This document shows, piece after piece, positions 17,241 through 24,945 of a DNA stretch of 64,000 nucleotides (positions within the stretch are counted from its first letter, which is position 1; each line of letters opens with the position of its first letter). The notes under the pieces were generated by a model. That model ran no database searches and was not told the DNA's origin. It saw only the letters and a list, made by a program, of their open reading frames with translations. The translations under genes were made by a program, and so were the position numbers. The stretch is from Gemmatimonadota bacterium. GTDB taxonomy: Bacteria; Gemmatimonadota; Gemmatimonadetes; Longimicrobiales; Gaopeijiaceae. Location: the NCBI GenBank assembly GCA_021295835.1, contig JAGWBP010000020.1, positions 1-64,000 on the forward strand, in the 5' to 3' direction.

Positions 17241-17504
17241 CGGGTTGTACCCTTCCCGGCCCCGGATGGGAGCCACGATGAAGGGTCCGGATACGGGTCC
17301 CTAATAACCGCCTCACCATCGGCGAATCGTCGATCACTCTTGCCTGGCGCCAGTCCCAATCCGCCATGTATCCGCCCCCTCCCGGGGTGCAATCTGCGAC
17401 TACAGGCAAGTGGGCAGGCACAAACGAGTCGCTGCGGAGCGCAGAGGGCGGGCGTACCCATCCAGACCGTCGCGCGGGCTCCGCACCAGCAAGGGAGGTC
17501 GAAG

Positions 17505-17840
17505 TTGAGTCGTTCGGTAAACAAGGTCATCCTGGTCGGCAACGTGGGGAGCGACCCGGACGTGCGCGTCACCCCCTCGGGGGCCAAGGTGGCCCGAGTG
17601 TCGCTCGCCACCAACTGGCGAACCGGCGGAGAGGACCCCGAGGAGCGAACCGATTGGCACCGAGTCAGGCTCTGGGGCCGTCTCGCCCAGGTGACGGAGG
17701 ACTACGTCTCGAAGGGCGACCGGCTCTACGTCGAGGGGCACCTGCAGTACGACTCCTACGAGCGCGACGGCGTGACGATCCCGACGGCCGAGGTGAGAGT
17801 CCGCGAGATGGTCATGCTATCGCGCAGGGATGACGGCTGA
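17505..17840 (+). CDS. ssb: Single-stranded DNA-binding protein
   Basis: A 111-residue SSB made of one OB fold: SVNKVILVGNVGSDPDVRV, KVARVSLATN, DWHRVRLWGR, KGDRLYVEGHL and YERDGVTIPTAEV. The TTG start at 17505 has GGGAGG 6 bases upstream. The protein stops right after the OB domain (ending MLSRRDDG), so it lacks the flexible tail and the DDDIPF-like acidic tip that recruits partner proteins in most bacterial SSBs. It may be an accessory paralogue. The 264 bp between cls and this gene show nothing I can identify. Confidence 0.9.
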   Translation: MSRSVNKVILVGNVGSDPDVRVTPSGAKVARVSLATNWRTGGEDPEERTDWHRVRLWGRLAQVTEDYVSKGDRLYVEGHLQYDSYERDGVTIPTAEVRVREMVMLSRRDDG

Positions 17841-17863
17841 GCATTCCGCCACGAGGAATGAGC

Positions 17864-17902
17864 ACTGTAAACCATGGATTACATACCGTAAAGCCCACAT
17901 TA
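17864..17902. promoter_or_regulatory. Paired 18-bp palindromes, locus B
   Basis: TGTAA-N8-TTACA at 17864-17881 (perfect) and CGTAA-N8-TTACA at 17885-17902, starts 21 bp apart. The pair lies between the 3' ends of ssb (+) and the sigma factor gene (-), so it does not sit in front of any gene I can find. Confidence 0.6.
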
Positions 17903-17947
17903 CACTGTGGAGTGGCGAGCGAAGCGGTCCAGCGGGGATGCAGCGCC

Positions 17948-17964
17948 GCTCCTGCCGCAGGAGC
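17948..17964. terminator. Bidirectional hairpin between ssb and the sigma factor gene
   Basis: GCTCCTG at 17948-17954 and CAGGAGC at 17958-17964 form a perfect 7-bp stem with a 3-base loop between two convergent genes. No T-run on either side, so the terminator call is tentative. Confidence 0.45.
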
Positions 17965-17982
17965 CTTGTCCGCAGGCTGCTA
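17961..17982 (-). repeat. Dispersed 22-bp repeat, copy R1
   Basis: Read on the minus strand this is TAGCAGCCTGCGGACAAGG, a member of a repeat with consensus CTAGCAGYCCGTGGAC found six times in the window. It begins 3 bases beyond the stop codon of the sigma factor gene. Confidence 0.5.
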
Positions 17983-17985
17983 CCT

Positions 17986-18846
17986 CTAGTTCGTCCTCCA
18001 GAAACCGGACAGAGATTCACCCTGGGGGCTGTCGCGCAGCTTCTCGAAGGCGCGATTGCGGATCTGGCGGATGCGCTCCCGGGTGACGCCAAGAAGCGAG
18101 CCGATCTCCTCCAGGGTGCGCTCCTCACCGTCGTCGAGGCCGTAGTAGAGGTAGAGGATCTTGCGTTCGCGCTCGGTCAGGTAGCTGTCGAACATCGTCT
18201 CGAGGTAGCTGCGGCGCGCAACGGCCTCCACGTCGTCCTCGATCTCGGCGGCGTCGGCCCCGGCGAAGCGCTCACCGAAGTTGGCGCTGTCGCGATCACC
18301 GCGGTCCATCGGAGCGTCCAGGCTGAGCTCGGCAGCGGCCACGCGCCGGAGAGCCCGCACCGTCTCGATCGGCTCGTCCATCGTGCGGGCGAGCTCCTGG
18401 TCGGTGGGGGTCCTGCCCAGTTGCTGCGTGAGCACAGTGCTTGTCCGAGCAAGGCGCGCCAAGTTCGAATTCTGATTGAGCGGAATCCTGACCGACCGGG
18501 TCTGTTCGGCGAGCGCCTGCAGGACGGTCTGGCGGATCCACCACACCGCGTAGGAAATGAATTTGACCCCCTTTTCGGGGTCGAACTTCCTGACCGCCTT
18601 CAGGAGCCCCTCGTTGCCGATGCAGACGAGCTCGGCCAGGCCGAGACCCCGGCCCTGGTACTTCTTCACATAGGAGATCACAAAGCGAAGGTTGGCGGTC
18701 ACCAGCCGCTCGGCGGCCTCCTTGTCGCCCGTTCGGGCTCGCCTCGCGAGTGCCCTTTCCTCCTCTGGATTGGCTATGAGTGGGTAGCGCTCCACATCTT
18801 GGAGATACTGATCGAACGAATCCAGGCCTCGCGAAGCTCCGAACAA
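17986..18846 (-). CDS. RpoD/SigA family RNA polymerase sigma factor
   Basis: A 286-residue sigma-70 family member of group 1/2 type without region 1.1. Seen in order: region 1.2 (DSFDQYLQDVERYPLIANPEEE), region 2 (AAERLVTANLRFVISYVKKY, then GLAELVCIGNEGLLKAVRKF and FISYAVWWIRQTVLQALAEQ), region 3 (RTPTDQELARTM) and region 4 with the -35 binding helix-turn-helix (TLEEIGSLLGVTRERIRQIR). The TTG at 18846 is chosen because AGGAGG lies 6 bases upstream; the frame is open further, to 18987. The 296 bp upstream, shared with the 3' end of the barrel gene, contain a GCCCC/GGGGC stem near 18895 but no clear promoter. Confidence 0.93.
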   Translation of the reverse strand: MFGASRGLDSFDQYLQDVERYPLIANPEEERALARRARTGDKEAAERLVTANLRFVISYVKKYQGRGLGLAELVCIGNEGLLKAVRKFDPEKGVKFISYAVWWIRQTVLQALAEQTRSVRIPLNQNSNLARLARTSTVLTQQLGRTPTDQELARTMDEPIETVRALRRVAAAELSLDAPMDRGDRDSANFGERFAGADAAEIEDDVEAVARRSYLETMFDSYLTERERKILYLYYGLDDGEERTLEEIGSLLGVTRERIRQIRNRAFEKLRDSPQGESLSGFWRTN

Positions 18847-19123
18847 CGCCGTCCTCCTGAAAGGGCTCTCGTGCAGCTGCTCTCCCCCAAAGCTAGCCCC
18901 AAGGGGGCCTCCGATCGGCCAGCTCCAGACCGTGCGCCGGGTGCCAAGGCATCGGCAAGGGGGTACGCACGGTATGAACTTCCGCACCCGAAGTCAAATG
19001 TTTGCGCGACAGAGGCGGCTACCGGCCCTTCGTCGCGCCCTGCCAGCGGGGCGCTCGCCGGTCTCTGTGCTCGTCCGGGACTGTCCACGTACCGCCAGCG
19101 CTTCGCCGGTCTCGGCGCTCGCG

Positions 19124-19146
19124 GAAGTTAGTCCACGGACTACTAG
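19124..19146 (-). repeat. Dispersed 22-bp repeat, copy R2
   Basis: On the minus strand CTAGTAGTCCGTGGACTAAC. The TAG inside it is the stop codon of the BamA-like barrel gene. The core is itself palindromic (TAGTCC/GGACTA). Confidence 0.5.
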
Positions 19147-20990
19147 CGCCCCATAAGGGCACCGAAGGGACTGGGGGTGCGACCCCGGCGGGCCCGCCGA
19201 TCACCGATTCGGTCGAGCAGGCTGATCGCGTCGACACCTACCCGGAATTGGAGCTGCCCGAGCCGGCCGTCCTCGATCGGTGCCGCGAAGTCCAGGCGCA
19301 CCGCGCGTCTGGCACCGGCTGGCGCTCCGATTCGGAGGCCCGCCCCAGCCGCGAGCTTCAGCCCCGTGTCCACTCCGAAGGGCGTTCCTTCCCCCCACCC
19401 CGCACCTGCATCGACGAAGAAGGCCAGCCCCAGATCCACGTGTTTCCGAAATGGGCCACCCAGGAGCACCCGATCCTCCAGGTGCGCCACCACCCGACGG
19501 GCCACCGGAAGCGCGTCGCGGTGGTAGCCACGAAGGGCGTGGGGGCCGCCCATGTTTACCTGGAATGGCAGCGAGCTCCGCCAGGTGCCAACGCCCGTCA
19601 GAGCCAGGAGGAGCGTGTGCCGGGGAGCAGCTCCGGGTCGCCAGTAGAGGTGGGTTCCAGTCTCGGCGAGCAGGTCGCGCACGGCACCCGAGCCCGCGCT
19701 TCCCAGGACCGGCAGAGCCGCCCCCACTTCGAAGGTCGAGTTGACCACCCAGCGCCCCCCGGCGGCACCGAGGAAGAGCGAGAGTGTGCCCCGCACCTCG
19801 TGGAACCTGCCGTCCGAGGAGAGCCACCTCCCGCCGCCCACCGTGGTGCCGACCGTCGCCAGAAGCTGTGCGCCGACACGTACCTCCTGGTCGTTCCGAA
19901 GCGCATCCAGCCCCGTCGTGGTCACGTGCCTGACGCTGCGCCTCGCGGCGAGCGCGTTCAGGCGGAGCGCCCTCCTACCGAGCACATGCGGCTCGATTGC
20001 CTCCACCGTCGCCGCATCCGCACTCTTCGGGTTGCCAAAGTCGGAGTCCACCACAACCATGACGCTGTCCGGGTAGTCGTCGAAGGTCACCTCCTCCCAG
20101 GAGACCCCCACACCTAGCACCGACAGCTTGCCAGGAGCGCCGAATCGCCTGGAGATGGCGGCGATCGCCGTGCGGGACTGGATCGGCAGGTTCACATGGC
20201 CGAAGTCCGTCCCCTCGGGTGCGCTGTACCGGAACTGGTCCTCCCGCATCGAGTACGATTCGGTCAGCGCCCAGGAACCGACCTCGCCCACATATGGATA
20301 GGTCAGCGACTGGTAGATGAAGTCGCCCGTACGGGTCCTGCCGACGCCTGCCCGCGCGTTGAGTCGTGTGCCGGCGAACTGCAGGGCGCTCAGCCGGATC
20401 CCCAGGTCGCGGCGCTCGTCCTGCTCGGTCGCGTAGGCGCCGAGGAGGACGCCCGCGCCCAGGAAGTTCTCCTCGTCGAAGGAGGCCTGCGTGATTCGCA
20501 GCCGCTCGTCGTACTCCCATCGCACATCCAGCTTGAGCGACCACCGATCACGGGTCTCGGCGACCAGGTGCACCTCCCGCTCGCCCACATGCACGGGGTA
20601 GACGTGTGCGTCCGCCATTATGGGAAGCTCCCGGAGGAGGCGCTGCGACTCCGCCGCGAGGAGCGGATCGAAGCAGTGGCCCTCGTCCAGGAGCAGCTCG
20701 CGGCGGATAAAGCCCTTGCGGGTGCGGTGATGCAGTAGATTGGCGGTCGAACGCACCCAGTCCCCAGCACGGGCCACCAATCCTCGAGAGCTCACCGAGT
20801 CGATCGCTGGATAGTAGACGGGATGGTTGTCGACGAAGACCCGCGTGACGACCGGCCCATCGCACTTCCCGTCGTTCGCACGCCCGACGGGAGCGGATGC
20901 CTGCGCCGACGCGCCCGAATGGACGGCCGTGCCCAGGCCGACCAGGACGGCCGCCAGGTAGCGCGGGGAGGAGGCGAGATTCGTCTTCAC
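19143..20990 (-). CDS. BamA/TamA-like outer-membrane beta-barrel protein
   Basis: A 615-residue exported protein. After a signal peptide (to about residue 30, ending SGASAQA), residues 45-135 look like a POTRA-type domain (VVTRVFVDN, ELPIMADAHVYPVHVGEREVHLVAETRDRWSL). The remainder is amphipathic beta-strand. Near the end is a bacterial surface antigen (D15) signature: GGPHALRGYHRDALP then VVAHLEDRVLL and GLAFFVDAGAGWG. It ends at GALMGR, without a classical terminal aromatic. The family folds or secretes proteins at the outer membrane; with one POTRA it is closer to an accessory Omp85 protein than to BamA itself. The stop codon lies within repeat R2. Confidence 0.8.
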   Translation of the reverse strand: MKTNLASSPRYLAAVLVGLGTAVHSGASAQASAPVGRANDGKCDGPVVTRVFVDNHPVYYPAIDSVSSRGLVARAGDWVRSTANLLHHRTRKGFIRRELLLDEGHCFDPLLAAESQRLLRELPIMADAHVYPVHVGEREVHLVAETRDRWSLKLDVRWEYDERLRITQASFDEENFLGAGVLLGAYATEQDERRDLGIRLSALQFAGTRLNARAGVGRTRTGDFIYQSLTYPYVGEVGSWALTESYSMREDQFRYSAPEGTDFGHVNLPIQSRTAIAAISRRFGAPGKLSVLGVGVSWEEVTFDDYPDSVMVVVDSDFGNPKSADAATVEAIEPHVLGRRALRLNALAARRSVRHVTTTGLDALRNDQEVRVGAQLLATVGTTVGGGRWLSSDGRFHEVRGTLSLFLGAAGGRWVVNSTFEVGAALPVLGSAGSGAVRDLLAETGTHLYWRPGAAPRHTLLLALTGVGTWRSSLPFQVNMGGPHALRGYHRDALPVARRVVAHLEDRVLLGGPFRKHVDLGLAFFVDAGAGWGEGTPFGVDTGLKLAAGAGLRIGAPAGARRAVRLDFAAPIEDGRLGQLQFRVGVDAISLLDRIGDRRARRGRTPSPFGALMGR

Positions 20991-21115
20991 GGAGAAGGTC
21001 GTGGATCGCTGTTACTGTTGACTGAGTGCCGACAGCACGAAATTAGGCGGTCGGCAGGGCCGCGCGGGTGGCCCACAGGGGATCCGACCCGCATTAGCAT
21101 CGATGGAGTTGCAGG

Positions 21116-22684
21116 GTGGAGCTAACGGAACATGGACTGACCCCCAGGGGGAAGGTGCGCCGCAATCTCTCGGCGGCGGCGCTCTACGAGGAGACGCTGC
21201 GGCTGGGCACGGGCAGGCTCGCGGCCGGAGGTGGCCTCGTCACCGTCACCGCGCCCCACACCGGGCGCTCGCCCAACGACCGCTTCGTGGTGCGCGAGCC
21301 GTCGAGCAAAGGGAGGATCGACTGGGGAGCGGTCAACGTCCCGATCTCCGAGGAGTCCTACGCGCTCCTCAAGGACGATGTCCGTAGGTGGCTGAGCGAC
21401 CGCGACCTCTATGTGCGCGACGCCCGCGCCGGGGCCGATCCGCGCTATGGGATCGGCGTCCGGGTCATCTCGGAGAGTCCGTGGCACGACCTCTTCGCCC
21501 ACAACATGTTCCTGCGTCTGGCACCGGGCGACGACGACGGCTTCGCGCCCGACTTCGTGGTCCTCCACGCGCCTTCGCTGCAGGCGGACCCCGAACGCCA
21601 CGGCACCAACTCGGGTGCCTTCATCGTGGTGCACTTCGGCGAGCGGGTCGTGCTGGTCGGCGGAACCCAGTACGCCGGCGAGATCAAGAAGTCGATCTTC
21701 GCGTCGCTCAACTTCCTCCTTCCGGCCCAGGGCGTGCTCCCGATGCACTGCTCCGCCAACGTCGGCGAGGGAGGCGACACGGCGCTCTTCTTCGGGCTCT
21801 CCGGCACCGGCAAGACGACGCTCTCGACCGATCCGGCGAGACGCCTGATTGGCGACGACGAGCACGGCTGGAGCGACCAGGGCGTCTTCAACTTCGAGGG
21901 CGGCTGCTATGCCAAGACGATCCGCCTCTCGCCAAGAGGGGAGCCGGAGATATTTCGCGCCACCGGCATCTTTGGCACGATCCTCGAGAACGTGATCGTG
22001 GACGAACGCACCCGCGAGATTGACTACGACTCCGCCGAGATCACCGAGAACACGCGGGCCTCCTACCCTCTCCACTACATCGAGAACGCGGTGCGGTCCG
22101 GGACCGGAGGACACCCCGGGAACGTCGTATTCCTCACCGCCGACGCCTTCGGGGTGCTACCGCCGATCGCCCGCCTCACCCCCGAGCAGGCGATGTACCA
22201 CTTCCTCTCCGGGTACACCGCCAAGGTGGCGGGGACGGAACGCGGCGTGACCGAGCCGCGGGCTGCCTTCAGCGCCTGCTTCGGGGCGCCCTTCCTGCCG
22301 CAGCACCCCTCGGTCTACGCGAATCTGCTGGGCGAGAAGCTGCGCGAGCACGGTGCCAAGGTCTGGCTAGTCAACACCGGGTGGAGTGGCGGTCGCTACG
22401 GAGTGGGGTCCCGCATGGATCTGGCGCACACCCGCGCGATGGTGGACGCCGCCCTTGGTGGCGAGCTGGACGAGGCCCCGGTCGCGGTCGATCCGGTCTT
22501 CGGTCTGCGCGTCCCGAAGAGCGTCCGGGGCGTGCCGGACGACGTGCTCTGGCCTCGATCGACCTGGGCGGATGCGGGCGCCTACGATGCCGCTGCGGCC
22601 GAGCTCGCGAATATGTTCAGGGGCAACTTCCGCGCCTTTGAGGACCAGGTGGAGGGTGGCGTGAGGGAGGCTGGCCCCCGGTAG
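21116..22684 (+). CDS. pckA: Phosphoenolpyruvate carboxykinase (ATP)
   Basis: A 522-residue ATP-dependent PEP carboxykinase: oxaloacetate + ATP to PEP + CO2 + ADP, the first step of gluconeogenesis. Seen: substrate-binding APHTGRSPNDRFVV, GGTQYAGEIKKSIF, the kinase P-loop GLSGTGKTTLS (about residues 226-236), the metal-binding LIGDDEHGW, FNFEGGCYAK, and NTGWSGGRYGVGSRM. Length is normal. GTG start at 21116 with GGAG 7 bases upstream. It diverges from the barrel gene across 125 bp. Confidence 0.96.
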   Translation: MELTEHGLTPRGKVRRNLSAAALYEETLRLGTGRLAAGGGLVTVTAPHTGRSPNDRFVVREPSSKGRIDWGAVNVPISEESYALLKDDVRRWLSDRDLYVRDARAGADPRYGIGVRVISESPWHDLFAHNMFLRLAPGDDDGFAPDFVVLHAPSLQADPERHGTNSGAFIVVHFGERVVLVGGTQYAGEIKKSIFASLNFLLPAQGVLPMHCSANVGEGGDTALFFGLSGTGKTTLSTDPARRLIGDDEHGWSDQGVFNFEGGCYAKTIRLSPRGEPEIFRATGIFGTILENVIVDERTREIDYDSAEITENTRASYPLHYIENAVRSGTGGHPGNVVFLTADAFGVLPPIARLTPEQAMYHFLSGYTAKVAGTERGVTEPRAAFSACFGAPFLPQHPSVYANLLGEKLREHGAKVWLVNTGWSGGRYGVGSRMDLAHTRAMVDAALGGELDEAPVAVDPVFGLRVPKSVRGVPDDVLWPRSTWADAGAYDAAAAELANMFRGNFRAFEDQVEGGVREAGPR

Positions 22685-22811
22685 GGAGCGGCGGCGAGGT
22701 GGGGTACCCTACGCGCGGTATTCGCTTGTTATTCGTGAAGATCCGTCATCCACCAGCGGAATTTTCCCGAATGTTGACCGAGACAGCCTAGCGCCGTAGC
22801 GTTCAGGGGTC

Positions 22812-23987
22812 ATGTTCGTCGAGCGACCCAGCCCCGTCCGAGAAGTACATGCTGCCCTGCGCGTGCACCCCTGCGCGGCGCTTACCGGGCCTCGGCAGTG
22901 CGGCAAGACCACGTTGGCCCGCCGCATTGCCACGGACGAGCCTAGCACATACTTCGATCTGGAGTCGGCAGTGGACCGGCGTCGGCTGGATGCGCCGGAG
23001 CAGACTCTAGGGGGTCTCGCTGGCCTGGTGGTGATTGACGAGGTGCAGCGTATGCCCGCTCTGTTCGAGACCCTGCGGGTCCTGGTCGACCGCCCCTGCT
23101 CCGCTGCCCGCTTCCTGCTGCTCGGCAGCGCGTCGCCCGCTCTGGTGAGGGGTGTTTCCGAATCGCTGGCCGGTCGCGTTGGCCTCGTCGATCTGGGCGG
23201 GTTTACGCTGGACGAGACCGGCGGCGAGTCATGGCGGGAGCTCTGGCTGCGCGGCGGCTTCCCCCGGTCCTTTCTCGCCCCTGCGACGGAGGACTCGGCA
23301 CTCTGGCGCCGGGACTTCGTTCGTACCTTCCTCGAGCGCGACATCCCGCAGCTCGGCATCACGATTCCCGCCGAGCGGCTGCGACAGTTCTGGACGATGA
23401 TCGCCCACTACCATGGCCAGACGTGGAACAGCGCCGAGTTTGCCCGCTCGCTCGGCACCGGTGAGGGGACGGCCCGACGCTACCTGGACCTGCTTGCGGG
23501 GGCGTTCATGGTTCGAGTCCTGCCGCCGTGGTTCGAGAAGCTGAAGAAGCGCCAGGTGAAGGCTCCCAAGGTGTACGTCAGGGACACGGGGCTCCTGCAC
23601 TCGCTCCTGGGGCTTTCCAGCTCCGACGATCTGGCTGGTCACCCCAAGCGGGGTCCGTCCTTCGAGGGGTTCGTCATCGAGCAGCTTCTCGCGTCTTCAG
23701 GGATCCGGGACGCGTACTATTGGGCCACGCACGGCGGTGCCGAGCTGGACCTGCTGCTGCTGCACAGCGGCAGACGCTACGGTGTCGAGTGCAAGTACGC
23801 CGACGCGCCGGGCACCACTCGCTCCATGCGTGTCGCCCTGGCCGACCTTCGGCTGGACCACCTCTGGATAGTCTACCCGGGCGACCACCCCTACGCCCTG
23901 GAAGAGCGCATCTCGGTCGTTCCGGTGCGCCGGATCGGCCCATTGGCGGCTAGGCTGACCATGCCAGAGCGCCATCACCATACCTAG
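22812..23987 (+). CDS. DUF4143-type AAA ATPase
   Basis: A 391-residue ATPase of the AAA_14/DUF4143 kind. Walker A is TGPRQCGKTTLA (near residues 25-36), Walker B LVVIDEVQRM (near 71-80), sensor LLLGSAS; then DLGGFTLDE, RDFVRTFLERDIPQLG, and a C-terminal nuclease-like DUF4143 domain (KVYVRDTGLLHSLLG, FEGFVIEQLL, ELDLLLLHSGRRYGVECKY, the last resembling a PD-(D/E)XK core). Such genes are widespread, are often mobile or strain-specific, and have no agreed function. Upstream 125 bp contain a locally AT-rich stretch. The paired palindromes of locus C follow 17 bp after the stop. Confidence 0.85.
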   Translation: MFVERPSPVREVHAALRVHPCAALTGPRQCGKTTLARRIATDEPSTYFDLESAVDRRRLDAPEQTLGGLAGLVVIDEVQRMPALFETLRVLVDRPCSAARFLLLGSASPALVRGVSESLAGRVGLVDLGGFTLDETGGESWRELWLRGGFPRSFLAPATEDSALWRRDFVRTFLERDIPQLGITIPAERLRQFWTMIAHYHGQTWNSAEFARSLGTGEGTARRYLDLLAGAFMVRVLPPWFEKLKKRQVKAPKVYVRDTGLLHSLLGLSSSDDLAGHPKRGPSFEGFVIEQLLASSGIRDAYYWATHGGAELDLLLLHSGRRYGVECKYADAPGTTRSMRVALADLRLDHLWIVYPGDHPYALEERISVVPVRRIGPLAARLTMPERHHHT

Positions 23988-24003
23988 CAGTCCTTGGACA
24001 GAC

Positions 24004-24042
24004 TGTAATGTAGGCTTTACAATATGTAATCCGTGATTTACA
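24004..24042. promoter_or_regulatory. Paired 18-bp palindromes, locus C (best match)
   Basis: Two perfect TGTAA-N8-TTACA sites, 24004-24021 and 24025-24042, with starts 21 bp apart. They lie between the DUF4143 ATPase gene (+, ends 23987) and the small lipoprotein gene (-, ends 24115), that is, between convergent genes. Confidence 0.65.
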
Positions 24043-24114
24043 ATTCCCATGCCCAGGGCTCCACTCCGCGCTGCTCCTCGGGCCGGTGGCGCTGCTACCA
24101 GCCTTCGTCGTGGC

Positions 24115-24945
24115 CTATTCGGCGATGATGACCGCCGTTCGCGAGTAGCTCACTCCGTCGCAGTACCCATACGCCCCCTCGCCCTCCACGCCGCCTGCGC
24201 CGACGAGACCGGCCGCCTCGGCCGCCTGCGCGTGCCACAGTTCGCCGGCGGGTATTCTCCTAAAGTTCACTCGGTTCCACCCCGACGCGGCGAGCTGTAC
24301 AGATTGCGAGAGAAAGAAACCGGTGTCGTCGTATATGCTGAGCGTATCAGTCCCACTGGGTAAGTTGCCAAGCGGTTTCCAGTAGCCGGAGCGGATGCCG
24401 TTGGTGCCTCTGAATTCGCCCACCACGCTTAGAGATCCGACCTCCGGGCCTACCTCGTACCGAAACGGAACGGTGAAGGCGATTATCGTGTCTCTCGGCA
24501 CACGCACCGTGTCGGGCATGTCCAGCAGCACCGGCGAAGCGGGGACTTCGATCGTGCAGTGAAACGGGCCCAGAACTCCCTCGCCCGCGACAGTGTAGCT
24601 GCTGGCCGGTGCGATGGGCTCGGGAAGCTCCGCGCGAAGCTCCACCTCCGTGCGCGCGCACGCTGGCGGGCGGTCACCGGACTCGGCGCACTCCTCGAGG
24701 GTGTCGGCGAAGGGGACCGTCCACCCGGGTCCGTGCAGTACGGCATCCCTGACGATCCACTGCGCGGCATCCTCGTCCGAGCGGTGAGGATGTCTGACCA
24801 CCATTCTTTCCTCGAGTGCGCCTGCCTCCAGGATCACAATGACCGCCATGGCGTCTGGATTCAGCAGGGGGGGGTAGTCCGCGCACCCGGAGATCGCTCC
24901 CGTCCCCAGCAGGGCTGCCACGGACCACCGCGCTCGCGCCGTCAA
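24115..24945 (-). CDS. Lipoprotein, third gene of the phase-variable operon (DUF4249-like)
   Basis: A 276-residue lipoprotein. The signal peptide (SVAALLGTGAISGC) has a lipobox at ISGC, cysteine near residue 22. The mature part is beta-rich: AMAVIVILEAGALEERMVVR, SSYTVAGEGVLGPFHC, DTVRVPRDTIIAFTVPF and GYCDGVSYSRTAVIIAE. Size, lipobox and position after a TonB receptor resemble DUF4249 lipoproteins that accompany SusC-like receptors, but I see no decisive motif. The TTG start overlaps the TGA of the receptor gene (TTGA), so translation is coupled. Confidence 0.7.
   Translation of the reverse strand: MTARARWSVAALLGTGAISGCADYPPLLNPDAMAVIVILEAGALEERMVVRHPHRSDEDAAQWIVRDAVLHGPGWTVPFADTLEECAESGDRPPACARTEVELRAELPEPIAPASSYTVAGEGVLGPFHCTIEVPASPVLLDMPDTVRVPRDTIIAFTVPFRYEVGPEVGSLSVVGEFRGTNGIRSGYWKPLGNLPSGTDTLSIYDDTGFFLSQSVQLAASGWNRVNFRRIPAGELWHAQAAEAAGLVGAGGVEGEGAYGYCDGVSYSRTAVIIAE

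Noticed and set aside
17241..17350. Search for a tRNA or structured RNA in the cls-ssb gap
   Set aside because: No acceptor stem, T-loop GTTCRA or anticodon arm could be assembled on either strand.
17224..17421. Possible 65-residue leftward gene between cls and ssb
   Set aside because: No ribosome-binding site, no recognisable motif, and it overlaps the cls end. Treated as noise.
24049..24363. Possible 104-residue rightward gene just after palindrome locus C
   Set aside because: It overlaps the 3' end of the small lipoprotein gene on the other strand, has no ribosome-binding site and has an arginine/proline-rich composition typical of antisense shadows in GC-rich DNA.
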